Source: Chondrilla cf. caribensis
Taxonomy: Eukaryota > Porifera > Demospongiae > Chondrillida > Chondrillidae
NCBI GenBank assembly: GCA_964020155.1
Contig: OZ026546.1
Coordinates: forward strand, 3,657,900 to 3,721,899
Direction of reading: 5' to 3'
Length of the DNA: 64,000 bases
Shown piece by piece: positions 20,394 to 31,250 of this stretch. The notes under the pieces were generated by a model, which saw only the letters and a list, made by a program, of their open reading frames with translations, made no database searches and was not told the DNA's origin. Made by a program: the position numbers and the translations under genes. The first letter of the stretch is position 1. The number at the start of each line of letters is the position of its first letter.

Positions 20394-23232
20394 TTAGTTT
20401 TGGATTTGCTCTCCAAAACAAAGTGTTGTGGAAAAACTGGGAGCAGTCGAATTGCTCCGCATAGCCCGGAGCTTTTTCGTTGGGGATGATCCTGTGACTG
20501 CATGAGGTAAGTGGCAAATATATACATGAAGACTATATAAGTTCACATAAAATCACGTGTGACATACCTTTTGCTGGGCGTTTATTCCTGCTTTTGCTGG
20601 ACTTTCTGGGCACCTTTTCATTTTGTTTCATCGGCTGGGGATTGTCTGTTACATGTAGATCTGGCTCAATTGTTTCGTTCCCAGATGTCTGGGGATTGTC
20701 TGTAACAGGTCGACCTGGCTGAATTGTTTCGTTCCCAGTTGTCTGTTGTTCATCATCCTCAGCTTGCTTTGATGGAATGTGCTCAGTTGAACAAACTGAG
20801 TATCAAGTAAGTACAAATACATGAAATACATAAGTTGAGTGCTAACTATTGTCCTGGTCCTATATACTAGGGTAGCCTGGGTATAGCACTAACCTGCTTT
20901 CAGTGCCTCTGCCAGTTCCGAACTTATGCATGACTCATGCATCACAATACACCTCTTTTTGGTGGTGCACTCTGGGGGTCCAGTTCCAATCTGAATGATG
21001 AAGAGATCATTGCTAAGCTATGCCATTGTAAATGTACGTATATAGTAAATCAATAATACCATAATAATTCTGTGTATTATACTTAGGTAAGTGGTGTAAC
21101 ACATGGATATGTCTATTCATACATACATGCATACACACATACATACATATGTACATACATAATACATACTTAAATACATACATACAAGCATACATGCATA
21201 CATGTATATGTATATATGCAACTGCGTAGCTATCAAAGTATTATCTATATACCTTGGAGATGGGAGGAGTCTGAATCATTGCTTTAGCCGAAAGAAACAA
21301 ACGTGCAGTGCCTTTGAAGCACAGGGGGTTTTTCTTCTGTGGGTCAGCAGCCTTCGTAAACATAGCTGCAACAGTGGGGTCCACTGGCAGTTCACTAAAA
21401 ACAAACATAAACTGTTTCTTTTTTTCCTGGTATTTTACCCTCTGCAAAATTTCAGTCCTTGACTTGTCAGCTGTCCAAAGTAGCACTTCTTGTGCATACT
21501 TCTCCATATGGCTCTTGTCAGAGACAGAATATGAAGAAGTATCATCATGTTCGAGCTGAAAATCTCGGACAGTTTCTGAAATCCTTGTCGTGAAAAAATC
21601 ATCTATTTCCTCTTTGCATGGCAACTGTAGGTCCTCCACAATCTGTGATTTATTAGTCATTGCATACATAAATACATAAACATAATAATTCACAACATAA
21701 CAATATCATACACATACATACATACATACACATTTAACCACGTATACGATTTCGTACATGTATGCAGTATGATACCAATCTAATATAATACTGGTAATAT
21801 CACAAGTGTCAGGAAACTATAATATATGTGTGTGGAGTTCAATCAAAATATGTTATTTGCATACCTTATCACAGAACCACTTTAGTGCACCATACTGTGG
21901 TACAACTCGGTGGAATACCTGGGCAGGAAATATACGTTCCAGTTCAGGGATGATATTTTCATCCATCTCTCTCATTCCTTTTTCCTGGAATAATGTTCCT
22001 AAACTGACAAGGTAGGAGATCCCTGCTGACACTTGACGCTGGCATTGTTTTAGTCTATAATGACTAGTAATTTTGGTTGTTAAGGAAGGTGCCAGAAATG
22101 GTATTAATAAGCACCTAGTGGCACTCCTGCATGTTTAGATATAGAAAATATACCACAGTAAGCAGATAAGACCATGCTGTTTTATGCATAAAGCATATCA
22201 TTAGTACATACATGCATAATTATATTACACATACTCTATAAGTACTAATATTCATTTTTATCCCATATATGACAGTCAGCTGAATGGAATGACTAACACA
22301 CCTTGCAGATGTATTAAGGGGAAAATTGCTTGTGACAATTATCCCAGCTCTTGGTATCTGCATGCCATGGGCCAGTGTATGCACAAATTCTCCATTGTAC
22401 AGCTGAACTACTATTTCTTCCGTATCTTTCTTGGAACTGGGGTCATCAAATCCCACTGGGATACTTGAATTAGACAGTGTAGCACGTATGGAAGCATTTG
22501 TCACTTTGCTGTATATGTGTTGCGGTGCACCAAGGGCAGCCATCACGCACCTCAGTGCCGTTGTCTTGCCAGTGCCTGGTGGACCATACAAAACTGGCAC
22601 GGGGAAGTTGGAAAGCACATCCCTGATTGTTTCGTAATGGAGTGTGAGAGCCCCTGCTGCCAAAGCTACCAATGCTGCACAGCTATTGTGATTCATGCAG
22701 TCCATTAGGGACATAATCATATGTTTCAATGGTTCAACTGCCAGAGGCTTAGCCACAAAGAATGGCTCACTGTGGATGCCTTGTACAGTTTCGGCAACCA
22801 GATGCTGGATCCAAATGTAGTTCGTCTCGGCTATGGTAATCTCTTCCCCTCTGGCATTTATGTATGTCTCCCCATCCAGTACCCATGTGCCATCAATTTG
22901 TCGTCCAGGATACAGAGCTGGCTTCTTTACTGGACAGGAGTCAGCATTTTTATACTGAAAGAATTCGGTAACTTCCTTTTCAGTGAAGTTACACAATAGA
23001 TTACCCTGCTTGTAAGAGCGGTTGAGCTCCTTAATGAATTGATTCTTCACATGGAGGCCATCATTCGTCACATAACATAACCTGATAGCAAAGTATGTAC
23101 TAAGTACTACATGTATTGGTAGGTAAATGCAAAGCAAGCACACACATGCATACTTCACAAGCATACATACTGTATATAATATTAACACACATGTACACAA
23201 TGCGCACACACACATGCACACGCACACACACA

Positions 23233-23297
<65 letters not shown>

Positions 23298-23828
23298 CAT
23301 ACTGCACACATACTGGTCACATAATAACTACATCTGTACAAACACGCATAGCACATACTGTACATGTATATATATACACACACACACAACTTCATACCTC
23401 TTTTGGTTGGTGTCCGATGAAGGACAAACTTCTAGGAGGTAGCCACTTAAGTGTGGCCTACTCTCACAGATTACATTGTTTTTCACCTTGAAAGTAAAGT
23501 TTGATACTGCTCTGTACTTTCCCTTCACCAGCACTCCAAATGTACACCTCTCTGTGTCTTCATGGAATCGAGTATCTACAAAGTTTTGAAAGATAAAGCA
23601 TTATGTACCTTGTTCTGCTTTGAGAGTCATGTATGTACATAATAATAGTGATTCACTGGAAATAATGATACACAACTGATTTCACTATAATATATTCTCA
23701 CCAGCATCTGAAACAATGTCCTTCTGTGATTTAGAAGAAATGGAGGAGTCATCTTTGGAAAGGGGTTCTACAAAGCTGTCTTCAGTCTGAACTTCTGGAA
23801 TTACAGTATGAGCATCTTTGTCATCCAT
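20394..23828 (-). CDS. Transposon-borne P-loop AAA-type ATPase, 8 exons, 721 aa, intact
   Basis: Minus-strand exons 23828-23702, 23575-23398, 23081-22302, 22126-21865, 21642-21253, 20990-20894, 20795-20568 and 20497-20394 join with matching phases (1,2,2,0,0,1,1) into exactly 722 codons. Start MDDKDAHTVIP. Walker A GPPGTGKTT at aa 268-276, Walker B-like VGFDD at 311-315, sensor-1-like TSN at 352-354, then a conserved-looking SATRCLLIPF. The C-terminus has two copies of a roughly 17-residue motif (TTGNETIQPGRPVTDNPQ / TSGNETIEPDLHVTDNPQ) and a basic KSSKSRNKRPAK-type stretch, perhaps for DNA binding or nuclear import. The ATPase core resembles DUF927/SF3-type helicase-like ATPases, but I cannot fix the family. 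It lies inside the transposon, divergent from the transposase, so a helper role is inferred; a captured gene is the alternative. Confidence 0.8.
23195..23300. repeat. (AC)n in intron 2 of the ATPase gene
   Basis: About 70 bp of pure AC with degenerate flanks, lying between ATPase exons 2 and 3. Confidence 0.9.
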
Positions 23829-24366
23829 TGCAAATGGTAGGGTTTCAAATCACAACTTACCAAGAGCAGCTGCATTTTATAGGCTATTCAGTGAATCTCT
23901 GGTGAAGCCAACCATATGCAAGGTGCAAGTGAGTACTCCATATATGGGAGTACCATGCATGTGTGGGTGCACCATATATAGAAACACATAATGGAGTTGC
24001 AGACGATTGATAACACTATGTACCTCCCATGCAAACCAGCAGGTACAGCTCAGGAGGTGCATATGCACTTCAACCGTTTCGGGCTCATTTACCCTCATCA
24101 GTGCAACATACCAAAAACTGATAATATGTACGTACATTGGAAGGGATGCTACATACATTGTGTACATGTGTACATTGAATCAGACACTACATACACTGTG
24201 TACATTGAATCAGATTCTACATACACAGTACATATCAACAAGACTCACATGGATACCATTGCCATTTAACAGGCAAAGGATATAACAAGGCCTTTGTATT
24301 GATGATCATTAACAAATCTTCATTTGGACTCCTCATCAGTCTGTGGTCAGAGGCAAACAATGACAG

Positions 24367-24450
24367 AAGTCCAACCACCCATTTGTACCTACAACAAAGG
24401 AGATGAAGCTTTCTTTGTTGTAGGTAAGGTACAAATGGGTGGTTGGACTT
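24367..24450. repeat. Near-perfect hairpin inside the transposon
   Basis: AAGTCCAACCACCCATTTGT then ACCTACAACAAAG pairs with CTTTGTTGTAGGTAaggTACAAATGGGTGGTTGGACTT; the loop is about 12 nt. A small foldback element or a regulatory structure. Confidence 0.7.
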
Positions 24451-24824
24451 GAGTCTTGTTCATATGTTCACTCCATAACTGAAACTACACACAAGCAACA
24501 CATAAACATACACTCACATAACAAAACATAGGCACATAAGATTTGCATACAAATATACATATGAACACAGTCATGTCCCTAACTACATAACAATACATAC
24601 ACACTGTGTCATAAATACCTGAAGACTAGTTGTCCTTGCATGGTAACAATGAAGTAATTAGAAATGTATGTATGTATTGTATGTATTGTATGTACGTACA
24701 TATGTATGTGTGTGTGTACTATGTACGCATATATTAATGTATGTATGTATGTATTATGTACATACAGTACATAAAGAACACTATGTACATACAATACAAA
24801 GAAAGCACACCCTACAGACACACA

Positions 24825-24934
24825 CACACAAACACACACACATAAACACACACATGTATACACACACACATGCACACACACATAAACACACACATGTATA
24901 CACACACACATGCACACACACACACACACACACA

Positions 24935-24990
<56 letters not shown>
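24825..24990. repeat. (AC)n-rich microsatellite
   Basis: AC tracts interrupted by ATGTATACACACACATGCAC units, then pure AC to 24990. Confidence 0.9.
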
Positions 24991-24993
<3 letters not shown>

Positions 24994-25141
24994 TCCTTCC
25001 AATCGTCACAAAATGCTGTAGCCAGGCAACACAAACTTTATAATTTATGCACACCCATCAATGTTATGGTCAGGTATATATAAAAGGGGTGAAGTGATAG
25101 ACCTATTGTAAGAGTATAGAGAAAAGTATTTCCAGAAAGTG

Positions 25142-26180
25142 ATGAGCAGCAAGGTTCCATGCAAGTTTTGCCCAAAGACTTTTGTCCATGCATCTAGTCT
25201 CAGTAGACATATAGCAAAGTTCCATTCAGAAGTGAAATCTGGTCCCGGAAAAGTCCATTGCCTGGAATGTACTAAAATGTAAGGATACAGCACTATATAT
25301 CACTGTAGGTCCTCTAAATTGTAAATACATACCATGATTATATCTGTATGATTATTTCATTGCAGATGCTCTAGTGTGAAAGGGCTAATCAACCATCTGA
25401 AAAAGAAACATGATATCATTTATCTCATTTTGAATAAAGATTTTGGCAGTTTTGAATTGTTTCTTAAATGGAAGGATGATGTGGAAAAATCAACTTTAAC
25501 CAACTATGTCTTAAAAAGTGGCCGAACAAAGTCAGGCAATGTAGAACACTTCAACTATTACTGCAACAGATCTGGTATGTACTCAACACGTGGTAAAGGT
25601 AAAAGGCAGTTGAAGACACAGGGTTCCTCTAAAATAGGGCATTACTGTACAGCGTACATGTCAGTAAGAAAAAACAACAAAGACGGCAGGGTGTGTGTGG
25701 AGTATTGTGACGGACACTACAGGCATCGGAAACAGTTAGCACATTTACAAATACCTGAGAATGTACGTATTAAAATAGCTGACATGCTCAGTAGGGGTAG
25801 CACTGAAAGTAGCATACTGGATGCAATCAGGGATGATGTAAGCGAAGGACTGCAACGTCAACATCTCATCACAAAAATGGACATACACAACATAAAGCGG
25901 CAGTATAACATCCATGGTATAGAAAAGCACAATAATGATCTCACAAGTGTTAAAATGTGGGTGAACGAACTAGGTGAATTGAAAGAGAATCCAATTGTGA
26001 TTTTTAAAGCCCAGGGAGATCATCAACCACTTGATATGGATGATGTGGGAGTCAATGACTTTGTGCTTGGATTTCAAACAGAATTCCAATGTGATATGAT
26101 GAAAAAATATGGAGAAAATGCAATATGTATGGATTCCACTCATGGAACCAATTCCTACAATTTCTTCCTTGTGACTATAG
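25142..26180 (+). pseudogene. MULE transposase, N-terminal part, truncated by satellite
   Basis: Exon 25142-25278 and exon 25366 onward (donor GTAAGG, acceptor TTGCAG, phase 2) join in frame. Two C2H2 fingers: CKFCPKTFVHASSLSRHIAKFH and CLECTKICSSVKGLINHLKKKH. Then a basic region, a Cys/His segment around YCDGHYRHRKQLAHLQIP, and a MULE-type block FVLGFQTEFQ...MMKKYGENAICMDSTHGTN, where the Asp of CMDSTHGTN is the usual first catalytic acidic residue. Immediately after SYNFFLVTIV the frame enters the 27/18-bp satellite at about 26181. The remaining catalytic residues and C-terminus are missing, and the open frame continues only as Leu/His-rich repeat. About 320 residues of genuine transposase remain. 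I regard it as a broken gene whose product could still bind DNA through its fingers. Confidence 0.78.
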
Positions 26181-29005
26181 TCTATCTACATAGTCTTCTA
26201 GATCTACTACATCTACTACATCTACAGGGTCTACTACATCTACTACATCTACATAGTCTTCTAGATCTACTACATCTACATAGTCTACTACATCTACTAC
26301 ATCTACAGGGTCTACTACATCTACTACATCTACATAGTCTTCTAGATCTACTACATCTACATAGTCTACTACATCTACAGGGTCTACTACATCTACTACA
26401 TCTACATAGTCTACTACATCTACTACATCTACAGGGTCTACTACATCTACTACATCTACATAGTCTACTACATCTACTACATCTACAGGGTCTACTACAT
26501 CTACTACATCTACAATGTCTACTACATCTACATGGTCTACTACATCTACAATGTCTACTACATCTACTACATCTACATGGTCTACTACATCTACTACATC
26601 TACAGGGTCTACTACATCTACTACATCTACATAGTCTACTACATCTACTACATCTACATGCCATTGGTCTACTACATCTACTACATCTACATGGTCTACT
26701 ACATCTACAGGGTCTACTACATCTACTACATCTACATAGTCTACTACATCTACTACATCTACATAGTCTACTACATCTACTACATCTACATGGTCTACAT
26801 GGTCTACTACATCTACGGGGTCTACAACATTTACTACATCTACTATATCTACAGGGTCTACTACATCTACTACATCTACATAGTCTACTACATCTACTAC
26901 ATCTACATGGTCTACTACATCTACTACATCTACAGGGTCTACTACATCTACATCTACATAGTCTACTACATCTACTACATCTACAGGGTCTACTACATCT
27001 ACTACATCTACAGGGTCTACTACATCTACAGGGTCTACTACATCTACAGGGTCTACTACATCTACTACATCTACATAGTCTACTACATCTACTACATCTA
27101 CATAGTCTACTACATCTACTACATCTACATAGTCTACTACATCTACTACATCTACATGGTCTACTACATCTACTACATCTACATAGTCTACTACATCTAC
27201 TACATCTACATGGTCTACTACATCTACGGGGTCTACAACATTTACTACATCTACTATATCTACAGGGTCTACTACATCTACTACATCTACTATATCTACA
27301 GGGTCTACTACATCTACTACATCTACTATGTCTACTACATCTACTACATCTACATAGTCTTCTAGATCTACTACATCTACTACATCTACAGGGTCTACTA
27401 CATCTACTACATCTACATAGTCTTCTAGATCTACTACATCTACATAGTCTACTACATCTACTACATCTACAGGGTCTACTACATCTACTACATCTACATA
27501 GTCTTCTAGATCTACTACATCTACATAGTCTACTACATCTACAGGGTCTACTACATCTACTACATCTACTATGTCTACTACATCTACTACATCTACATAG
27601 TCTACTACATCTACTACATCTACATGGTCTACTACATCTACTACATCTACACGGTCTACTACATCTACTACATCTACAGGGTCTACTACATCTACTACAT
27701 CTACATAGTCTACTACATCTACTACATCTACATGGTCTACTACATCTACTACATCTACACGGTCTACTACATCTACTACATCTACAGGGTCTACTACATC
27801 TACTACATCTACAGGGTCTACTACATCTACTATATCTACAGGGTCTACTACATCTACTACATCAACATGGACTACGACATCTACATAGTCTACTACATCT
27901 ACTACATCTACATGGTCTACTACATCTACTACATCTACAGGGTCTACTACATCTACTACATCTACAGGGTCTACTACATCTACTACATCTACTACATCTA
28001 CTACATCTACAGGGTCTACTACATCTACTACATCTACTACATCTACTACATCTACTACATCTACAGGGTCTACTACATCTACTACATCTACTACATCTAC
28101 TACATCTACAGGGTCTACTACATCTACATAGTCTACTACATCTACTACATCTACAGGGTCTACTACATCTACTGCATCTACAGGGTCTACTACATCTACT
28201 GCATCTACATAGTCTACTACATCTACAGGGTCTACTACATATACTACATCTACAGGGTCTACTACATCTACTACATCTACAGGGTCTACTACATCTACTG
28301 CATCTACATAGTCTACTACATCTACTACATCTACATAGTCTACTACATCTACAGGGTCTACTACATCTACTACATCTACATAGTCTACTACATCTACAGG
28401 GTCTACTACATCTACTACATCTACTATGTCTACTACATCTACTACATCTACATAGTCTACTACATCTACTACATCTACATGGTCTACTACATCTACTACA
28501 TCTACACGGTCTACTACATCTACTACATCTACAGGGTCTACTACATCTACTACATCTACATAGTCTACTACATCTACTACATCTACATGGTCTACTACAT
28601 CTACTACATCTACACAGTCTACTACATCTACTACATCTACAGGGTCTACTACATCTACTACATCTACAGGGTCTACTACATCTACTATATCTACAGGGTC
28701 TACTACATCTACTACATCAACATGGACTACGACATCTACATAGTCTACTACATCTACTACATCTACATGGTCTACTACATCTACTACATCTACATGGTCT
28801 ACTACATCTACTACATCTACAGGGTCTACTACATCTACTACATCTACTACATCTACTACATCTACTACATCTACAGGGTCTACTACATCTACTACATCTA
28901 CTACATCTACTACATCTACTACATCTACAGGGTCTACTACATCTACTACATCTACTACATCTACTACATCTACTACATCTACTACATCTACAGAATCTAC
29001 TACAT
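26181..29005 (-). repeat. Right subterminal satellite array, inverted relative to the left
   Basis: Units CTACTACATCTACTACATCT with ACAGGGT, ACATAGT or ACATGGT are the complement of the left array. The length is almost the same (2.8 kb). Local expansions of pure CTACTACAT occur at 27980-28110 and 28840-28990. Together with the TIRs the two arrays form a long discontinuous inverted repeat around a 6.1-kb core. Confidence 0.9.
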
Positions 29006-29050
29006 CATTCTACTACATGTTTCTCACTATTGCTTAATAACTGCTGCTAT

Positions 29051-29129
29051 TACGTATATAGTCACATATAGAGGCCATTTGCTTATTACGCAACAGTTCA
29101 ATGCTAAATCCCTGTCCCTAATGGCTAGT
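29051..29129 (-). repeat. Right TIR of the MULE, 79 bp
   Basis: TACGTATATAGTCACATATA to GGCTAGT is the exact complement of the left TIR apart from the left copy's 28-bp insertion. A 45-bp unique stretch (29006-29050) separates it from the satellite. Confidence 0.88.
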
Positions 29130-29138
29130 GTGCATATA
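29130..29138. repeat. Target-site duplication, right
   Basis: GTGCATATA, identical to 17126-17134. Confidence 0.85.
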
Positions 29139-30310
29139 GCACTGCGTGATGCTTGTCTGTGTGTGCATGATGCTTGTGTGTATGTGCATGATGCTTGTGT
29201 GTATGTGCATGATAATTGTGAGTATGTACATGATGCTTGTGTGTATTTACATGATTCTTATGTGTATGTACATGATGCTTGTAAGTATGTGCAAGATGTT
29301 GCAAATTTGAGCATAATGCTTGTGCGTATGTGCATGATGCTTATATGTTTCTTTCTTACATTAATTAACATCATGTCATTATTATATTTGTCATGACATG
29401 GTACCACATGTACTTCATTAGAGATCTCTCATTGTCTTCATCCAGATGGCCAGCATGTACTGTTACTTCTATCTTATAGGTTTCCGTTTTGCTGTGAGAC
29501 CTTCAGTGTAGTAAGCAAGGCAGCAAGTTTCCTTGGTTGCCATTGTAGCCATGGTACCCTTCTTGTGTGTGTATGTGCATGATACTTGTGTGTGTGAAAA
29601 ATGCTTACAAGTTTGCGTCTTATACTCAGATAGGTCAAAATGACATCACAATCATAGTTTGAAATGACATCACTACATGTACAGGATTGTATAAACGTGA
29701 TGTGTTGAGTGTCAAGTGTTGACTCAACCAAATTAGCCCATCCATTTGTCTGTATGGACAATGACACTCGACCAATGGAACCACGAGAAAAAATTAAGAT
29801 ACCAACTGCAGCTAACTGTGCGCACATAGTTTCAGTTAAGTACAGCAGAAGCCAATTAAAGACCACTTCAGAAAGCAATTCTAACTAGGTTGCACATATT
29901 AGTGTTTGTGCATATGTTTATAATGCTTGTGTGTTGTGTATTATGCTTGCAACTATGTGTATGATGCTTGTGTATGTCTAAGTAATGGTTGTATGCATGT
30001 GTATGATGGTTCTGTACATGTGCTTGTGCATGTGCTGTGTTTAGTAGTGTATTTGTTTGTGAGGTTACTTTCTTGCATCATTGAACATAATGGATTACTT
30101 CATTTGTTATGCTATAGTACAATTGCCACCGTAAGTAGTCCTCTTCAGTTCTTTCATTGTCTATGTCCAGATGGTCAGGCTGTACTGATTACTTCAACTT
30201 TTTGGCTTCCATTTTGTTGTGTGACCTTTAGTGCAGTGAGCAGGACATCATGCCCACTTGGTTGCCATGGTAGCAATGGTAGCCTCCTTGTGTGAATATG
30301 TACAAGATGC
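29139..30310. repeat. Degenerate tandem array, about 1-kb units (right part)
   Basis: This continues the array of 13150-17125. It has the ATGATGCTTGTGTGTATGTG minisatellite, the TTTCCGTTTTGCTGTGAGAC and TTCCATTTTGTTGTGTGACC blocks (29485, 30205), the ACAATGACACTCGACCAATG block (29757) and the TGCTGTGTTTAGTAGTG block (30032). No gene seen. Confidence 0.75.
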
Positions 30311-30324
30311 TTGAGTCTGTTATA

Positions 30325-30745
30325 TCAATCAATCAATCAATCAATCATTATTATTATTAACTGTCCTATGAAGCACACCATTATACATTATCAAAATAAA
30401 AGGAAATCCGATCAAGAATGTTTGTGGCTAGTTCATCACCCCACTTATCTTCCACCTTCCTTCTCACACAAGCCTGTAACATTGTTGTGATTTCTCCACA
30501 TGACAGCCCTTTACCTCCTTGTACCAATTTCACACCAAGCAAGGCACTCCAGGCATTTTTTCAGATTCTTCATCCATCCTCCACCACTCTTGGCTGTCGC
30601 CAAACCTGCTGCCCTCAAAATCCTACCTTCAAACATTGGATTCGTCATAACCTTCAACCAGAAAGCAACACATCTCACCCTCACGAGCCATACCACCGGG
30701 AAGGTATAGACCTCCATGATCAGGGATACCCTGACACATAATAAT
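30325..30745 (-). mobile_element. Non-LTR retrotransposon 3' end (5'-truncated), cassette B
   Basis: On the minus strand an ORF segment reads VEVYTFPVVW-like sequence, then FWLKVMTNPMFEGRI. In another frame a conserved end follows, GLSCGEITTMLQAC to FYFDNV-stop. The element then ends in a TGATTGATTGATTGATTGAT tail at 30328-30346, the kind of short tandem 3' tail seen on CR1/L2-type elements. A diverged copy sits at 41158-41420 plus 41793-41945. Frameshifts are present. The class assignment is tentative. Confidence 0.45.
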
Positions 30746-31010
30746 ATGATAATTATTATAGACTATAGTATATTATGTAATGTCAGTAGTTCCTGATAGC
30801 GACAAATACTTCTTAATGCACATTATTTCTATACTGATAGTTTCCAATATTTTGATAAATACCCCCGAAGGCCCAAAACCTACCTTTCATTTCTCTACAC
30901 CCTTACGTACCCTGTGAGGCTCTAAACACTAGCTGTTTACACCTAGCTGGCCACTAGACCACCCGTTGGATACGTACGCTCGGCAACCATAACATCCGTT
31001 TCGTCCCCCA

Positions 31011-31250
31011 TATAAATGCGCGTAAGTGCGTATCACGTTCTTCATGCACTCATTTCACGCGACCTCCAGTTTGCGATCAGATCTATATTTTTCCATCAGA
31101 GAACTCCTTTTCAAGAGCGCTTGTTCCGAGCTATATACGCGTGGAAGATCTGTCCCTGCTCTACCTTCTTTTGATTGGGCCAGCTACGCAACGTGCAAAC
31201 CATCTACGAACGTTCGCAATTCCTGCCAAGTGAAGACGACCATTTCCTTC
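31011..31250 (+). promoter_or_regulatory. TATA box and non-coding first exon, copy B
   Basis: TATAAATGCGCG at 31011; donor TCCTTC|GTGAGTATAA at 31251. Same arrangement as in copies A and C. Confidence 0.45.

Larger units (their letters stand above)
23829..25141. other. Divergent spacer between ATPase and transposase genes
   Basis: The start codons of the two transposon genes face away from each other across 1.3 kb, so this should hold both promoters. I see no clear TATA box. It contains a strong hairpin (24367-24450), ACATACA/ACATTGAATCAGA simple repeats (24140-24240) and an AC microsatellite (24825-24990). Confidence 0.6.
17135..29129 (+). mobile_element. MULE-type DNA transposon with satellite-filled ends (11,995 bp)
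   Basis: The element begins ACTAGCCATTAGGGACAGGG and ends with the exact complement, CCCTGTCCCTAATGGCTAGT. Perfect 9-bp target duplications GTGCATATA flank it (17126-17134, 29130-29138); 8-11 bp is the normal range for Mutator-like elements. Inside, in order: left TIR; 2.8-kb satellite; minus-strand ATPase gene (20394-23828); divergent spacer with microsatellites; plus-strand MULE transposase cut short; 2.8-kb satellite in inverted orientation; right TIR. Removing it and one duplication gives AGGTTGTGCATATAGCACTG, matching the paralogous array sequence AGGTTGCATATAGCACTG near 13549. Satellite-filled TIRs recall Drosophila Foldback elements, also linked to MULE transposases. With the transposase truncated, this copy is probably non-autonomous. 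Confidence 0.88.
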
